Both the position numbers and the translations under genes were made by a program. The notes under the pieces are model-generated. The model saw only the letters and a program-made list of their open reading frames with translations, was not told the origin of the DNA and did not search any database. From NCBI RefSeq assembly GCF_900155565.1, contig NZ_FUHM01000002.1, forward strand, positions 2,232,001 to 2,296,000: 64,000 nt of DNA, written 5' to 3'. Positions within the stretch are counted from its first letter, which is position 1, and every line of letters begins with the position of its first letter. Positions 42,237 to 52,114 of this stretch are shown here, one piece after another. The DNA comes from Anaerosalibacter sp. Marseille-P3206. GTDB lineage: Bacteria > Bacillota > Clostridia > Tissierellales > Sporanaerobacteraceae.

Positions 42237-43577
42237 CTAAAATACTGGACCCAATGTGTTCCAAGGACTTAACATTATTGGTTCTTGTTCATAAGCTTTT
42301 ATTATTTCTTCAGGTACATATTTTTTATTTATAGCTACTCTTAAGACATATTCATCAAACCATTCATCACTCATTATATAAAAACCATTATTTCCGGCAG
42401 ATTCTCCCCAACTGTTTTGAACCTTCCATCTATTAGGTTTACCATCTACAAGGTTTACCCCGGTAAAAGTCATTACATGGGCTGAACCACTAGCTTTGTA
42501 CATGAGTCTTTCTTTTTTATTCATAGTAAATTTAGTATTTAAAACAGTTTCATAATTAAACAAATTCATATCCATAATTCCAAATTCCCTATGAGACATC
42601 TTTCCTACATCACAACCAAAAGAAACCTGTTCTCCCCCTTTAATTTGAGATATAGCCAATTCCTTTAAAGTATTTATATCAACATTTAAATATTTAATTG
42701 GTTCATCGTCAACTACATTTCCATGATATTTTAGAGAATAGGTTTTTCCAAAAGGTTTATCATCTGTTGGATAGTTTACTAATATTATATAGTCTTTTGG
42801 TTTTACTTTTGAATATTTATTATAAAAATCTAAAGGTGTAATATCTCTATCTCTATGGAAAACTCCATTAAGGTCTCTATACTCAAAATCAAAAGTTTTT
42901 GGTGGTTCTCCAAGAAAATGACATAATATATTATATATATCTATTAGCATATTTTCTTTTTTATCTCGAATGGAATCAATTGTATTGTTTTGTCTATACA
43001 TTTCTCTCAATACTTTAGCATATTGTCTCATCTTTTCATTTAATATTTGATTAAGTGTTTTTGAATCTTCTGAAGCTTTAGAATCTGGCATTGCATATTT
43101 AGGAACTACTCCATACTTTTCAATTATTTTTGTAAACAGTCCCCATCTTCCTCCTTCATGTATAGGAGAATTAAGTAGTCCAATTACTTCATGATCTTCT
43201 AGCTCTTTGTCAATAGTACTGATTATATTTTCTAGAAATAAATTAGATTTTTCTAGCTTGTCCCAGAAGAATATATAATTTTGAGAGAGTTCAAAATTTT
43301 TTTCATCCATCTGTAAACTATTAGAAATACTATATCTTACACAGTTTAAAGCTCCAAACATCCAACATCTTCCGGTTTTCATTTGATTTGTAACTTTTCC
43401 AACATCTATTTCTTCTGAAAAATGGTAATGCATATTTGCAACAGCTTCATGATTTAATGCAACATCAACAAGACCATTTCTTATTACAGCATCAGAATAT
43501 ACCTTGTTATTTATATCTGAGTTGTAATATTTTGAACATCTTTCAATAAGTTCATTTGTCACTGATTTTTTGTCCAT
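42237..43577 (-). CDS. pepC: Aminopeptidase C (C1B cysteine peptidase, bleomycin hydrolase family)
   Basis: A 446-residue cytosolic peptidase, ATG after AGGAGG. The catalytic cysteine lies in NQMKTGRCWMFGALN (Cys about 71, with oxyanion Gln about 65). The histidine is in GSAHVMTFTGVNLVDGKP and the asparagine in WKVQNSWGE. The C-terminal tail ends at the position of the family's self-processing arm. It removes N-terminal residues from peptides. It is followed upstream on the same strand by iadA, so the three-gene minus-strand group nadK-iadA-pepC mixes peptide breakdown with NADP synthesis. Confidence 0.95.
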   Translation of the reverse strand: MDKKSVTNELIERCSKYYNSDINNKVYSDAVIRNGLVDVALNHEAVANMHYHFSEEIDVGKVTNQMKTGRCWMFGALNCVRYSISNSLQMDEKNFELSQNYIFFWDKLEKSNLFLENIISTIDKELEDHEVIGLLNSPIHEGGRWGLFTKIIEKYGVVPKYAMPDSKASEDSKTLNQILNEKMRQYAKVLREMYRQNNTIDSIRDKKENMLIDIYNILCHFLGEPPKTFDFEYRDLNGVFHRDRDITPLDFYNKYSKVKPKDYIILVNYPTDDKPFGKTYSLKYHGNVVDDEPIKYLNVDINTLKELAISQIKGGEQVSFGCDVGKMSHREFGIMDMNLFNYETVLNTKFTMNKKERLMYKASGSAHVMTFTGVNLVDGKPNRWKVQNSWGESAGNNGFYIMSDEWFDEYVLRVAINKKYVPEEIIKAYEQEPIMLSPWNTLGPVF

Positions 43578-43612
43578 AAATCTAACCTCCTGTATTTAAA
43601 AAAAATTTAGCC

Positions 43613-44758
43613 TTATTGTTCATATGTTCCTTTTTCTATCAGTACACCCTCATGCATCATCAATTTACCCTTAGCAATTACGGTTTTTATTTCTAGATTT
43701 TTATCTATAACTAGTAAATCAGCATCTGAATTTTCTATTATTGTTCCCTTTTGAGGATAAAGATTAAGTGCTTTTGATGCATTTGTTGTAAAAAACTTTA
43801 ACGCCTTTTCAAAGTCAAATTCTAGGTCTAGTACCATTGTTTTAAATTCTTCATATAAGCTACTTACTTGAGACGCTCCTATTTCTATGATATTGCCTTG
43901 AGAATCATATTTAGACCAGCTTCCATAGCCATCAGAACTAATAGTAATGTTTTCTAGAGGTACCTCCAAGGATTCTGCTCTTTGAATCACCTTTCCAGGA
44001 GACAATTCTTCATATGTTCCACAAGTCAAGTCAATTATACCTCCATCTTTTGCATATTCAAAGGCTTCCATTAAAAGATCTTCTTTACGATTTACATGAG
44101 TGGGTCTTATTGTCCTAAATGGAATATCTGTTTCTGCTAAAACTTGTTTTATTGGCTGCAATCCTTTTTTCCCATTTCCCATATGGGCAACTAATATACC
44201 TGCTTTTCCAGCAAGCATTCCAGCTACTCTTACATCTGAGGCTAATCTTGCTAGTTCATCTTGAGTTAGACTAGAAGATCTGTGGTCTGATAAAGCTATT
44301 TTAGCTCCAATTATTTCGTCTATAAATACAATATCACTCTTAACTGAATTAGTTAAAGTTGGCGATGGAATTTCGTAAGCTCCAGTAAGTGCATATACTG
44401 ATATTCCTTCTTCTTTAAGAGATTTGGCTTTTGCTATAAGATTTTCTATACTTCTAGTTGTAGAGTCAGTTCCCAAAAGGCCTACTACAGTTGTAATTCC
44501 TGCTTCTACTAATTTAGATAATGTGATTTCAGGTACTCTCGTTTTAAAACTACCTTCTCCTCCTCCTCCAATAATATGTACATGATTATCTATGAATCCA
44601 GGAATAAGCATTTTGCCAGTGCCATCAATTATTTGTATTTTGTTAAAAAAGGGGTGGATATCATCTTCAATTAAGGATATTTTACTATTGCTAATCAAAA
44701 CATCCTTTGTTTTTAGGTATTCTGGACTATAGATTTCAATGTTTTTAATCAATATCAT
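43613..44758 (-). CDS. iadA: Isoaspartyl dipeptidase
   Basis: A 381-residue metal-dependent amidohydrolase that cleaves beta-aspartyl dipeptides from damaged proteins. Metal ligands are in GFIDNHVHIIGGGGEGSF (HxH about residues 58-60). Later conserved blocks TALTGAYE-like (VYALTGAYEIPSPTLT), SDHRSS and ISSDGYGSW (ending Asp ligand) are present. Length matches E. coli IadA (390). It lies between nadK and pepC on the minus strand and fits a role in peptide salvage. Confidence 0.93.
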   Translation of the reverse strand: MILIKNIEIYSPEYLKTKDVLISNSKISLIEDDIHPFFNKIQIIDGTGKMLIPGFIDNHVHIIGGGGEGSFKTRVPEITLSKLVEAGITTVVGLLGTDSTTRSIENLIAKAKSLKEEGISVYALTGAYEIPSPTLTNSVKSDIVFIDEIIGAKIALSDHRSSSLTQDELARLASDVRVAGMLAGKAGILVAHMGNGKKGLQPIKQVLAETDIPFRTIRPTHVNRKEDLLMEAFEYAKDGGIIDLTCGTYEELSPGKVIQRAESLEVPLENITISSDGYGSWSKYDSQGNIIEIGASQVSSLYEEFKTMVLDLEFDFEKALKFFTTNASKALNLYPQKGTIIENSDADLLVIDKNLEIKTVIAKGKLMMHEGVLIEKGTYEQ

Positions 44759-44847
44759 ATAAATCCCTCATTTCCTTATTTGATTATTCTATGTACATTA
44801 TACATTCTATATTATGATAGGTCTAGGACCGCCTCTTTTGTTTATGT

Positions 44848-45660
44848 TTATAGGAATTTACTCTTTAGATTGTTCCAATACATATCTTTATCAAACACTA
44901 AACGGAAAATAGTTGTTTTTGACATATTAAAGGAAACCTCAACTATATCATCATATTTATTTTGTACTCCGTCATTTATTATCAATATAGAATTTTCATA
45001 GAGATATTCTGGTTTGATTTTTATTGTCATATCTCCAGGGATTATAGCACTATTTAATAATGAACGATATGCTTTTGAGCTTATAGGAGATAATGGTGTT
45101 AATTGCAATGTTTTAAGTGTAGGATATACAATACATCCTGCACTAGAATAGTTATAAGCTGTGCTTCCAACTGGAGTTGAAACAATAAGGCCATCTCCAC
45201 TAAACTTTTCTAGATGGTTATCATCTATAAATACTTCTAAATGGACTACTTTGGATTCTATACCTTTTATAACTATTTCATTAATACCCAATAGATTTAT
45301 ACAATCTGTTTTTGTACAAACATTAGCTTCTACAAGGAAAATTTCTTCTATAAAATAAGCATCATTTATATAGTTATCTATAAAACTATCAATTTTTTCT
45401 GGGAGTATTTCTTGGAAAAAACCTAAATGGCCTGTATTTATGCCAACATAGGGAATTGAAGAAAAATAATTATTATGCACAGCCCTTAAAAAAGCACCAT
45501 CTCCGCCAATACATATATTTAGTTCTGCATTGGCATCATATTCTTTAGGGATAGTAAACCCCTTACTTTCAAGTTTCTGAGTTAAAACTTCACAAGTTTT
45601 TATAGAATCAAAATTATTATTTGGAATAATATTTATTATTCCACTTTTATTAAATGTCAA
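44848..45660 (-). CDS. nadK: NAD kinase
   Basis: A 270-residue enzyme making NADP from NAD and ATP. TTG start at 45660 follows AGGAGG. The diphosphate-binding motif reads CIGGDGAFLRAV (residues 50-61), with Ala where Thr is more usual, plus NE in LLGINEIVI and the strongly conserved SGDGLIVSTPVGSTAYN. Overall length and order fit NadK. Product NADP would be used by NfnAB among others. Confidence 0.92.
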   Translation of the reverse strand: MTFNKSGIINIIPNNNFDSIKTCEVLTQKLESKGFTIPKEYDANAELNICIGGDGAFLRAVHNNYFSSIPYVGINTGHLGFFQEILPEKIDSFIDNYINDAYFIEEIFLVEANVCTKTDCINLLGINEIVIKGIESKVVHLEVFIDDNHLEKFSGDGLIVSTPVGSTAYNYSSAGCIVYPTLKTLQLTPLSPISSKAYRSLLNSAIIPGDMTIKIKPEYLYENSILIINDGVQNKYDDIVEVSFNMSKTTIFRLVFDKDMYWNNLKSKFL

Positions 45661-45766
45661 GAAAAAAACCTCCTAAGGGACCTTTTATTTATACTATGTA
45701 TTTTGATATAATAATCATCGTTTGCTTATATTATACAATAAAAGACTAAATATTTGGAGGATTGAA

Positions 45767-46672
45767 ATGAGTTTGTTAAAAGAAAACGAAAATGTAGTAT
45801 TATTTAAAGTAAAAGACGAGATGACAGTAGAAGAAGTGCTTTTTAACTACAATATTTCTTCAAGGCTTTTTAGAAAGTTGAAAAGAGATAAGGCAATATT
45901 TCTAAATGGCAAACCTGTAAAAAATACTTCTATTGCAAGTGTTGGGGATATTATTTCTATAGTAATGGGAGATGAAATAGACGATACAATCCCAGAACCA
46001 ATACCATTAGATATAGTATATGAAGACTATGATTTATTGATTTTCAATAAAAAACCAAATATGGTGGTTCATCCTACAAAAAGCCATCAAAGTGGAACTG
46101 TTTCTAATGGAATTAGTTATTATTATAAACAAAAAAATATAAAGAAGAAAATAAGATTTGTAAACAGATTAGATATGGATACTTCAGGAGTTTTAATAGT
46201 AGCTAAAAATTCATTTAGTCATCAACAATTGGCTATCCAATTTCAAGAAAACAGTGTAACTAAAAAATATATTGCAATAGTAGATGGTTTAGTTGAAAAT
46301 GACAATGATATTATTGATTTACCCATAGGAAGGGAAGAAGATAAAAGTGTTAAAAAAGTAGTAACAGATGATGGCAAAAGGGCAATTACTGAGTACAATG
46401 TAAAAGAAAGATATAAAAATGCAACTTTACTTGAAGTTCAAATATACACTGGTAGGAGTCATCAAATAAGAGTTCATTTGAATCATATCGGTCATCCTAT
46501 AATTGGAGACGTACTTTACAATAAACCAAGTGAATATATTGGAAGGCAAGCTCTTCATGCAAACTATATTAAATTTAAACATCCAAGAACTCAAGAAGAT
46601 ATGGAGTTTATAGCTCCACTACCTGAGGATATGACTAAACTTATTAGCATATTAAAAGACCCCAAGAATTAA
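45767..46672 (+). CDS. RluA family 23S rRNA/tRNA pseudouridine synthase
   Basis: A 301-residue enzyme; ATG 45767 follows TTGGAGG, the upstream 15 in-frame codons being non-coding. An S4-like RNA-binding domain is at residues ~12-75 (SRLFRKLKRDKAIFLNG). The catalytic aspartate lies in VNRLDMDTSGVLIVAKN, and the C-terminal blocks GRSHQIRVHLNHIGHPIIGD and ALHA match RluA/RluC/RluD members. The exact uridine target cannot be told. Its 3' end overlaps the convergent hypothetical gene by 4 bases. Confidence 0.93.
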   Translation: MSLLKENENVVLFKVKDEMTVEEVLFNYNISSRLFRKLKRDKAIFLNGKPVKNTSIASVGDIISIVMGDEIDDTIPEPIPLDIVYEDYDLLIFNKKPNMVVHPTKSHQSGTVSNGISYYYKQKNIKKKIRFVNRLDMDTSGVLIVAKNSFSHQQLAIQFQENSVTKKYIAIVDGLVENDNDIIDLPIGREEDKSVKKVVTDDGKRAITEYNVKERYKNATLLEVQIYTGRSHQIRVHLNHIGHPIIGDVLYNKPSEYIGRQALHANYIKFKHPRTQEDMEFIAPLPEDMTKLISILKDPKN

Positions 46673-46696
46673 TCCTTCTTAGGGTCTTTCTTTTTT
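46655..46696. terminator. Bidirectional terminator spanning two convergent stop codons
   Basis: AAAGACCC plus AAGAA pairs with TTCTT plus GGGTCTTT, followed by a T-rich tail. Both coding sequences end within the hairpin. Confidence 0.7.
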
Positions 46697-47274
46697 GAAG
46701 AATCTAATACTTTCATTATTTCTATCATTTTTAGCATTTCTTTCATTTTTTCTTTTTCCTTTTCGTTTTTTCCATCAAAAAGAGATTCTGCTAACTTAGT
46801 TAACTGATCTTTATCATTAATCTTTTGAGGATTTGATAATACTTGTGACATTAATCCCATCATTAACTTATACTTTTCATAGTTTAATATCAAATTCATT
46901 GGAGTACCCATTTCATTTAGTTTTTCTTCAGGTATTTCTTCCTTTAGAGTGGAAACTATGTAATTAAATCTTTGCTTATTGTTATCTAGTTCCATAGGGG
47001 TAATTGGTTCCTTGGATGTATTTCTTTGCAAGAACTCTGTTAGCTCATGGAATTTAACTATTTTTTCTGTAAGCAATATAGATTTGTTTAATATTGGAGC
47101 AAGCCATTCTGGAAAATAGGGTCCAATTTTTCTTAAATGTTCAATTTTTTCATAAGTTCCTTCAACATCTAAACTTTTATATTCATGTATGATTACATGT
47201 TGATTTTTATTAATATTATCTTTTTTACTCATTAAAAAATACAAAAAAATAAATAAAATAAAAATATTGTTCAT
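46669..47274 (-). CDS. Conserved hypothetical protein with N-terminal membrane helix
   Basis: A 201-residue protein. The second in-frame ATG (47274) is seven bases after GGAGG and is preferred. Residues 2-15 (NNIFILFIFLYFLM) form a hydrophobic anchor. The rest is charged and helical, with a methionine-rich C-terminal region (LMMGLMSQVLSN, KMKEMLKMIEIMKVL) and a lysine tail. No family is recognised. Confidence 0.65.
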   Translation of the reverse strand: MNNIFILFIFLYFLMSKKDNINKNQHVIIHEYKSLDVEGTYEKIEHLRKIGPYFPEWLAPILNKSILLTEKIVKFHELTEFLQRNTSKEPITPMELDNNKQRFNYIVSTLKEEIPEEKLNEMGTPMNLILNYEKYKLMMGLMSQVLSNPQKINDKDQLTKLAESLFDGKNEKEKEKMKEMLKMIEIMKVLDSSKKKDPKKD

Positions 47275-47404
47275 TATCATACCTCCATAGTTAAAAATTA
47301 GTAATACTATTTTATGTTCTAAAAATTAAATTGTTCCACTTATAAGTAATATATTTATACATTTACTCATAGATTTAAAATAAAAAACAAATGGAGGTAA
47401 TTAA

Positions 47405-47689
47405 GTGGAAAATAAGGATAAGTTAAATATTAGTATTGAAGATTTAAAAGATATAAATCCATCAGAAGAGCAACTAAAGCAGATACAGGATATGGCAGAA
47501 GCTTATTCAGATAAGTCTGAGGATGAAATAATATTTGAAATCATTAAGCTAAACAACAAAATGGAAAGTGAAATGAAACCTGATGAGTATCAAGATTTAA
47601 TGGGAAAACTGGAACAGATAAGGCCTTTACTGGATGAAGAACAAGTAGAAAAACTTGATAAAATATTGGAAATACTTAAAGGTGAATAA
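47405..47689 (+). CDS. Small acidic helical protein, function unknown
   Basis: A 94-residue protein with a GTG start at 47405 after ATGGAGG. It is predicted to be almost all helical with repeated acidic patterns (EEQLKQIQDMAEAYSDKSEDEI, DEEQVEKLDKILEIL). It starts 89 bases before the FtsH-like gene and may share its transcript. No family is recalled. Confidence 0.7.
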   Translation: MENKDKLNISIEDLKDINPSEEQLKQIQDMAEAYSDKSEDEIIFEIIKLNNKMESEMKPDEYQDLMGKLEQIRPLLDEEQVEKLDKILEILKGE

Positions 47690-47777
47690 ATTATCTCCTA
47701 AATATAGGAAATAGACTTCGGATAAAAATGATGTTATAATTCAATATATACATTATGTAAACTAGGAGGAAAAACAA

Positions 47778-49547
47778 ATGAAAAGGCCTAAGAAATTGAA
47801 AATACTATTATTGCTTGTAATTTCTTTCGCTATTCTTTCAAGTTTGTATCTATATATAAATAGTGAGAAGAAATATGATGATATTTCATATAGTGAATTT
47901 ATGGAGTATGTAAAGGATGGAAAGATAGAAAGAGTAGATTTAAATGATGGTTCAAGAATTAGAGGAAAATTTGCTACAGGAGAATACTTTATAACAGATA
48001 ATCCTAGGACTGAAAATTTTAAGGAAATACTTTTAATGAATAATGTAAAAGTTGTAGAGTCAAATGGTAGTTCTGTTATAGCTCAAGGACTTACATTTTT
48101 ACTTTTCATAGTTGGTATAGGGGTTATAGGTTATTTTGTTAATAACAATATGACAAAACAGGCCCAAAAAGAAATGGCTCTAATGTCAAATGTTGAAAGT
48201 GGAAATGGAAGCGGTGATGTGTTTACTTTTGATAATGTTGCTGGAAATGAAGAGGCAAAGGAATCCTTGAAAGAGTTAGTAGATTTCATTGAAAATCCAG
48301 AAAAGTATAGTAAATATGGTGCAAGGATTCCTAGAGGAATTTTACTGTATGGGCCTCCTGGAACAGGTAAAACTCTCTTAGCAAAGGCATTAGCTGGGGA
48401 AGCTAAAGTTCCATTTTTCTCGGTTTCAGGTTCGGATTTTATTCAAGTATATGCTGGATTAGGGGCTAGTAGAATAAGAGCCCTTTTCAAAAAGGCAAAG
48501 GAATGTGGAAAAAGTGTAATATTTATTGATGAGATAGATGCTTTAGGCAAAAAGAGAAAAGGAAGTCTTTCTAATAGTGGTAATGATGAAGGAGATAGAA
48601 CACTTAATGCATTACTTACTGAGATGTCTGGGTTTAGTGATAGAGAGGGTACTATAGTAGTTGCTGCAACTAATAGAGTTGATACACTAGATGAAGCACT
48701 ATTAAGACCTGGTAGATTTGATAGACAAATAGAAGTAGGACTTCCTGATTTAAATGCTAGATTTAAGATATTAAAACTTCACAGCAAAAATAAGCCACTA
48801 TCAGAAGATGTAAATTTAGAAAAACTAGCTCAAGAGACATCCTATTTCAGTGGTGCTATGTTAGAAAATCTAATGAATGAATCGGCAATGATAGCTGCTC
48901 GAAACAATGATATTAATATCAATATGGATCACATTGATAAAGCATTTTTTACTGTATTAGTTGGAGAAGAAAAGAAAGATAGAAGTAGCATATTAAATAA
49001 AGACAAAAAAATAACTGCATATCATGAAGCAGGTCATGCACTAGTAGCAAAAAAGGTTTCAAAAGAAAATAGGGTTACTAAGGTAAGCATAATCCCTAGT
49101 ACTAAGGGGATGGGTGGATTTAGTATGAATATTCCACCTGATAAGATGTATCAAACTAAAAAGGATATAAGAAATAGTATAATGATTGCACTAGGAGGAA
49201 GAGCTGCAGAAGAGATAATATTTGGCATAGAAAATATTACAACGGGAGCTTCTAGTGACTTACAAAAAGCTACGGACATGGCAATTAAGATGATGGGCAT
49301 TTATGGAATGGATGAAGAATTAGGTCTTGTAAATTATGAAGTGGTATTAGGTCAAAACATAGGTAGCAATAGCTTTGTCATAGAAAGACTAAAAAAACAA
49401 ATTGATTCACTATATGAAGAAACAAAGGAAATACTAATTACAAATGAAAAATTCCTACATCAAATTGCTACAGCTTTATTAGACAAAGAAGTATTAGATG
49501 AATCGGAAATTAATGTATTGGCATCAAAAAAATGTTTAGCTGTTTAA
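47778..49547 (+). CDS. FtsH-like membrane AAA zinc protease
   Basis: A 589-residue protein after TAGGAGG. It has an N-terminal membrane helix (residues 8-27), an FtsH extracellular domain ([18 protein letters not shown]), and a second helix (~105-122). The AAA domain has Walker A GPPGTGKT (191-198), Walker [13 protein letters not shown] and the second region of homology [19 protein letters not shown]. The protease has zinc motif HEAGH (415-419). It forms hexamers degrading membrane and short-lived cytosolic proteins. It is somewhat shorter and more divergent than the canonical FtsH, so it may be a second paralogue. Confidence 0.93.
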   Translation: MKRPKKLKILLLLVISFAILSSLYLYINSEKKYDDISYSEFMEYVKDGKIERVDLNDGSRIRGKFATGEYFITDNPRTENFKEILLMNNVKVVESNGSSVIAQGLTFLLFIVGIGVIGYFVNNNMTKQAQKEMALMSNVESGNGSGDVFTFDNVAGNEEAKESLKELVDFIENPEKYSKYGARIPRGILLYGPPGTGKTLLAKALAGEAKVPFFSVSGSDFIQVYAGLGASRIRALFKKAKECGKSVIFIDEIDALGKKRKGSLSNSGNDEGDRTLNALLTEMSGFSDREGTIVVAATNRVDTLDEALLRPGRFDRQIEVGLPDLNARFKILKLHSKNKPLSEDVNLEKLAQETSYFSGAMLENLMNESAMIAARNNDININMDHIDKAFFTVLVGEEKKDRSSILNKDKKITAYHEAGHALVAKKVSKENRVTKVSIIPSTKGMGGFSMNIPPDKMYQTKKDIRNSIMIALGGRAAEEIIFGIENITTGASSDLQKATDMAIKMMGIYGMDEELGLVNYEVVLGQNIGSNSFVIERLKKQIDSLYEETKEILITNEKFLHQIATALLDKEVLDESEINVLASKKCLAV

Positions 49548-49568
49548 AAAAATAGATACAATGAATAC

Positions 49569-49597
49569 TTGAAGAAAAATGTATTTCGGGTTATAAT
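49569..49597 (+). promoter_or_regulatory. Sigma-A promoter of the 6S RNA
   Basis: TTGAAG (49569-49574), a 17-base spacer and TATAAT (49592-49597), placing the start near 49604. Confidence 0.65.
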
Positions 49598-49603
49598 AAA
49601 TAT

Positions 49604-49827
49604 ACGAAACACAGAGTTTTATTTTCTGCGATGTTCGTTATCCTGTATAATTCAACCGACATAGTGCAGACGGGAGTCTGAGTTCAGTAATGTATGACAT
49701 GCCTTTTACTAGGAAGTCAAAAATTATTGACAGGATACCCACCTTGTGAGAGGCGGGTCTGAATTAGCACGGAATACGGCATTGCGGGAATACAAAAGCC
49801 TCTTAGATTTAATCTAAGAGGCTTTTG
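49604..49827 (+). ncRNA. ssrS: 6S RNA
   Basis: A non-coding region with its own promoter. The closing stem pairs ATTTTCTGCGATGTTCGT (about 49619-49638) with ACGGCATTGCGGGAAT (about 49776-49791), closely like the TCTGAGATGTTCG / GGCATCTC ends of E. coli 6S. A second stem TATCCTGT (49629 region) with ACAGGATA (about 49730) encloses a large internal bubble containing a GCAGAC-GTCTG hairpin, and a further small hairpin ACCCACC/GGCGGGT lies at the 3' side. This is the open-promoter mimic layout that binds sigma-A RNA polymerase in stationary phase. Length ~190 nt before the terminator fits. Confidence 0.75.
49793..49827 (+). terminator. Terminator of the 6S RNA
   Basis: CAAAAGCCTCTTAGATT and AATCTAAGAGGCTTTTG are perfect 17-bp arms. 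The T tail is short. Confidence 0.75.
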
Positions 49828-49887
49828 CATATTTATTTTAAATAGTTAAATACTAATTATAGATAATATATTGAAAGAAGGTATTTT

Positions 49888-50130
49888 ATGGAGCTTATTT
49901 GTCCATTATGTAATGGATTGTATGAAATCAAGGTCATTTGCCCGATTTGTCAAAACAATATGATAGATAAAGGGCCCATTGTAAATTACTTAGATAATTA
50001 TAGTCCCTATCTACCAGATGAAATAATTTCTAAAGTAGATGGAGTTCCTAGTTATAAATGTATTCACCTTTTTAAATGTCTAAGGTGTAAACATGATAAA
50101 AGGGTAGAAGTAGATAGAGTATATTTTTAG
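49888..50130 (+). CDS. Small zinc-ribbon protein
   Basis: An 80-residue protein beginning after GAAGG. It has two close CxxC pairs (CPLC at 5-8, CPIC at 18-21), which would form one zinc ribbon, and another cysteine group near the end (CIHLFKCLRCKHD). No further domain is recognised. It is convergent with the PHP phosphatase gene, overlapping its 3' end by 4 bases. Confidence 0.7.
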   Translation: MELICPLCNGLYEIKVICPICQNNMIDKGPIVNYLDNYSPYLPDEIISKVDGVPSYKCIHLFKCLRCKHDKRVEVDRVYF

Positions 50131-50927
50131 CCTATTTGTATAGGGACTTTTTTTCTCTCTTTAAATATATAAATGTATTTAAAACCTAATTCCTTCAAAA
50201 GTTTTTCAGCTTGCTTATATTCATATCCAACAAATTGTGGTTCATGAGCATCTGAACCAATGGTTATAATTTCTCCTCCCATATCTTTATACAGTTTTAA
50301 TAATTCTACCTTAGGATGGTAGTAATCAAGTCCATATCTAACACCTGAAGTATTAAGCTCAATTCCTTTACCAGATGAAATTAATTTTTTGAATATTTTT
50401 TCAACTGAGGCTATATAGTTTTTTACCTCTGGTACCATAGATGGATCTTCAAAGTATCTATCAATAACATCGATATGTCCAACAACATCAAAATCATCAA
50501 AATTATCAATACAACTTAATAGTTCTTCATAATACTCAAGGGTTACTTCTAAAGGATCTTTATCAACTAAATATCTATCACCATACATATCATTTCCTTT
50601 AATAGTATGAAGGGACATTAAAACGAAGTCAAATGGATTTTCACTTATGAATTTACTATACCTATCACTTAAATGAGGTTGAATCCCTATTTCTACTCCA
50701 GTTAATATTTCAATTTTTTTTAAGTACTTATACTTTACTCTTTTTGATTTTCTAAAATAGTCTTCAGTATGAAAAGCCATATCCAATTTTTTATCAGTAG
50801 TTTCAAATTCTATATGATCAGTGAAACAAATACTTCTAATGTTTTTTTCAAGAGCTTTGATAACCATATCTTCCATAGAATATTTGCAATCTAAAGAATA
50901 ATCACTGTGAACGTGAAAATCGTACAT
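50127..50927 (-). CDS. Histidinol-phosphatase, PHP family
   Basis: A 266-residue metal-dependent phosphoesterase; ATG 50927 is eight bases after AGGAG, so the upstream in-frame GTG is not used. The PHP motif FHVHSDYSLD (residues ~4-13) binds metals. Later blocks CFTDHIEF, VLMSLHT, DVVGHIDVIDRY, ELNTSG and ITIGSDAHEP match the HisK-type histidinol-phosphatase. No his operon is nearby, so the substrate may be another phosphate ester. Length fits this family. Confidence 0.85.
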   Translation of the reverse strand: MYDFHVHSDYSLDCKYSMEDMVIKALEKNIRSICFTDHIEFETTDKKLDMAFHTEDYFRKSKRVKYKYLKKIEILTGVEIGIQPHLSDRYSKFISENPFDFVLMSLHTIKGNDMYGDRYLVDKDPLEVTLEYYEELLSCIDNFDDFDVVGHIDVIDRYFEDPSMVPEVKNYIASVEKIFKKLISSGKGIELNTSGVRYGLDYYHPKVELLKLYKDMGGEIITIGSDAHEPQFVGYEYKQAEKLLKELGFKYIYIFKERKKVPIQIG

Positions 50928-51082
50928 TTGCAACACTCCTAATTTTATTATATTGATATTATTGTAAGATAAAACAGCTAAGAAGTAAAGATTTAAATCT
51001 TTAAATAAAGGTTACAATATAAATACATAAAAATATTTTTACTAGGAAGTATATTATTAAAGGATTCTTGGAGGTGAAAAAC

Positions 51083-51274
51083 ATGGAAATGAATACTAAA
51101 GAAGTAGTCAAGAAAAAAATATTAGATGCTCAAGAGATGGTAAGAGATTATGAAATGTATTCTAAACAAGTTGAGAATGAAGATGTAGCATTGACATTTA
51201 AAGGTTTTGCTGAAGAATGTGGATATCAAGCTAAAAGACTTCAAGAAATATTAAAAGAAATAGACCATAAATAG
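51083..51274 (+). CDS. Small conserved helical protein, function unknown
   Basis: A 63-residue protein; ATG 51083 is preceded by GGAGGTGA. It is predicted to be a helical hairpin (KKKILDAQEMVRDYEMYSKQ, then LTFKGFAEECGYQAKRLQEIL), similar in length to small rubrerythrin-like or spore-associated proteins of clostridia. No motif is certain. A strong terminator follows immediately. Confidence 0.65.
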   Translation: MEMNTKEVVKKKILDAQEMVRDYEMYSKQVENEDVALTFKGFAEECGYQAKRLQEILKEIDHK

Positions 51275-51297
51275 GGATATATATCCCTATTTTTTTT
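51269..51297 (+). terminator. Intrinsic terminator
   Basis: AAATAGGGATAT and ATATCCCTATTT are perfect arms followed by a T-run; it overlaps the stop codon of the small gene. Confidence 0.85.
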
Positions 51298-51361
51298 CCC
51301 TATTTATATGAAAAAGTGTATAATGATAATATGAGTTTAAATTATCTAGGAGGGGATAATA

Positions 51362-52087
51362 ATGGTAAAACCATTAATTTATGCTCACAGAGGGGCTTCT
51401 CATTATGCACCAGAGAATACTATTGCATCTTTTAAGAAAGCTGTAGAAATGGGAGCAGATGGAATAGAAATTGATGTTCACAAGAGTAAAGATGGATATT
51501 TAATGGTATGCCATGATGAAAAAGTTGATAGAACTACTAATGGAAGTGGATATATAAAGGATAAGGATATGAAAGAGTTAAAGTCTTTAGACGCTGGTAG
51601 CTGGTTTAGCAAATATTTTGAAGGTGAAAGAATTCCATTACTAGAAGAAGTGTTAGATTTAGTAAAAATGGAGAATCTATTATTAAATATCGAGTTGAAA
51701 AATGGACCAATATTTTATGAAAATCTCGAAATGGATGTTGTAAATGCAATTAAATCCTTTGGATTAGAAGACAATGTAATTATATCATCATTTAATCATT
51801 ATAGTCTTTTGGGAATAAAAAAGATTGAACCTAGGATTAAAACAGGAATTCTCTATATTGCAGGAATGGTGTCACCTTGGAAATATGCAAAAACTATTGG
51901 CGCTGATGCTATTCACCCATTATATGTGACTATTAACAAGGAAGTAACTAAAGAATGTATTAGAAACGATATAATGGTCAATCCATTTACAGTAGATAGG
52001 GAAAATGATATGATACTAATGAGAAATATTGGTGTTACAGGAATTATAACTAATTGCCCTGATATAGGTAGAAAAGTAGTTGATTAA
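51362..52087 (+). CDS. Glycerophosphodiester phosphodiesterase
   Basis: A 241-residue enzyme with GGAGGGG upstream. It hydrolyses glycerophosphodiesters to glycerol-3-phosphate and an alcohol. The catalytic block YAHRGASHYAPENTIASF, then GIEIDVHKSKDGYLMVCHD and DRTTNGSG are typical of the GDPD TIM-barrel. There is no signal peptide, so it is cytosolic (UgpQ type). It lies just before a lipid kinase gene (27-base gap), suggesting a phospholipid turnover unit. Confidence 0.93.
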   Translation: MVKPLIYAHRGASHYAPENTIASFKKAVEMGADGIEIDVHKSKDGYLMVCHDEKVDRTTNGSGYIKDKDMKELKSLDAGSWFSKYFEGERIPLLEEVLDLVKMENLLLNIELKNGPIFYENLEMDVVNAIKSFGLEDNVIISSFNHYSLLGIKKIEPRIKTGILYIAGMVSPWKYAKTIGADAIHPLYVTINKEVTKECIRNDIMVNPFTVDRENDMILMRNIGVTGIITNCPDIGRKVVD

Positions 52088-52114
52088 TTAATAGATTAAG
52101 GAAGGCTGATACGT

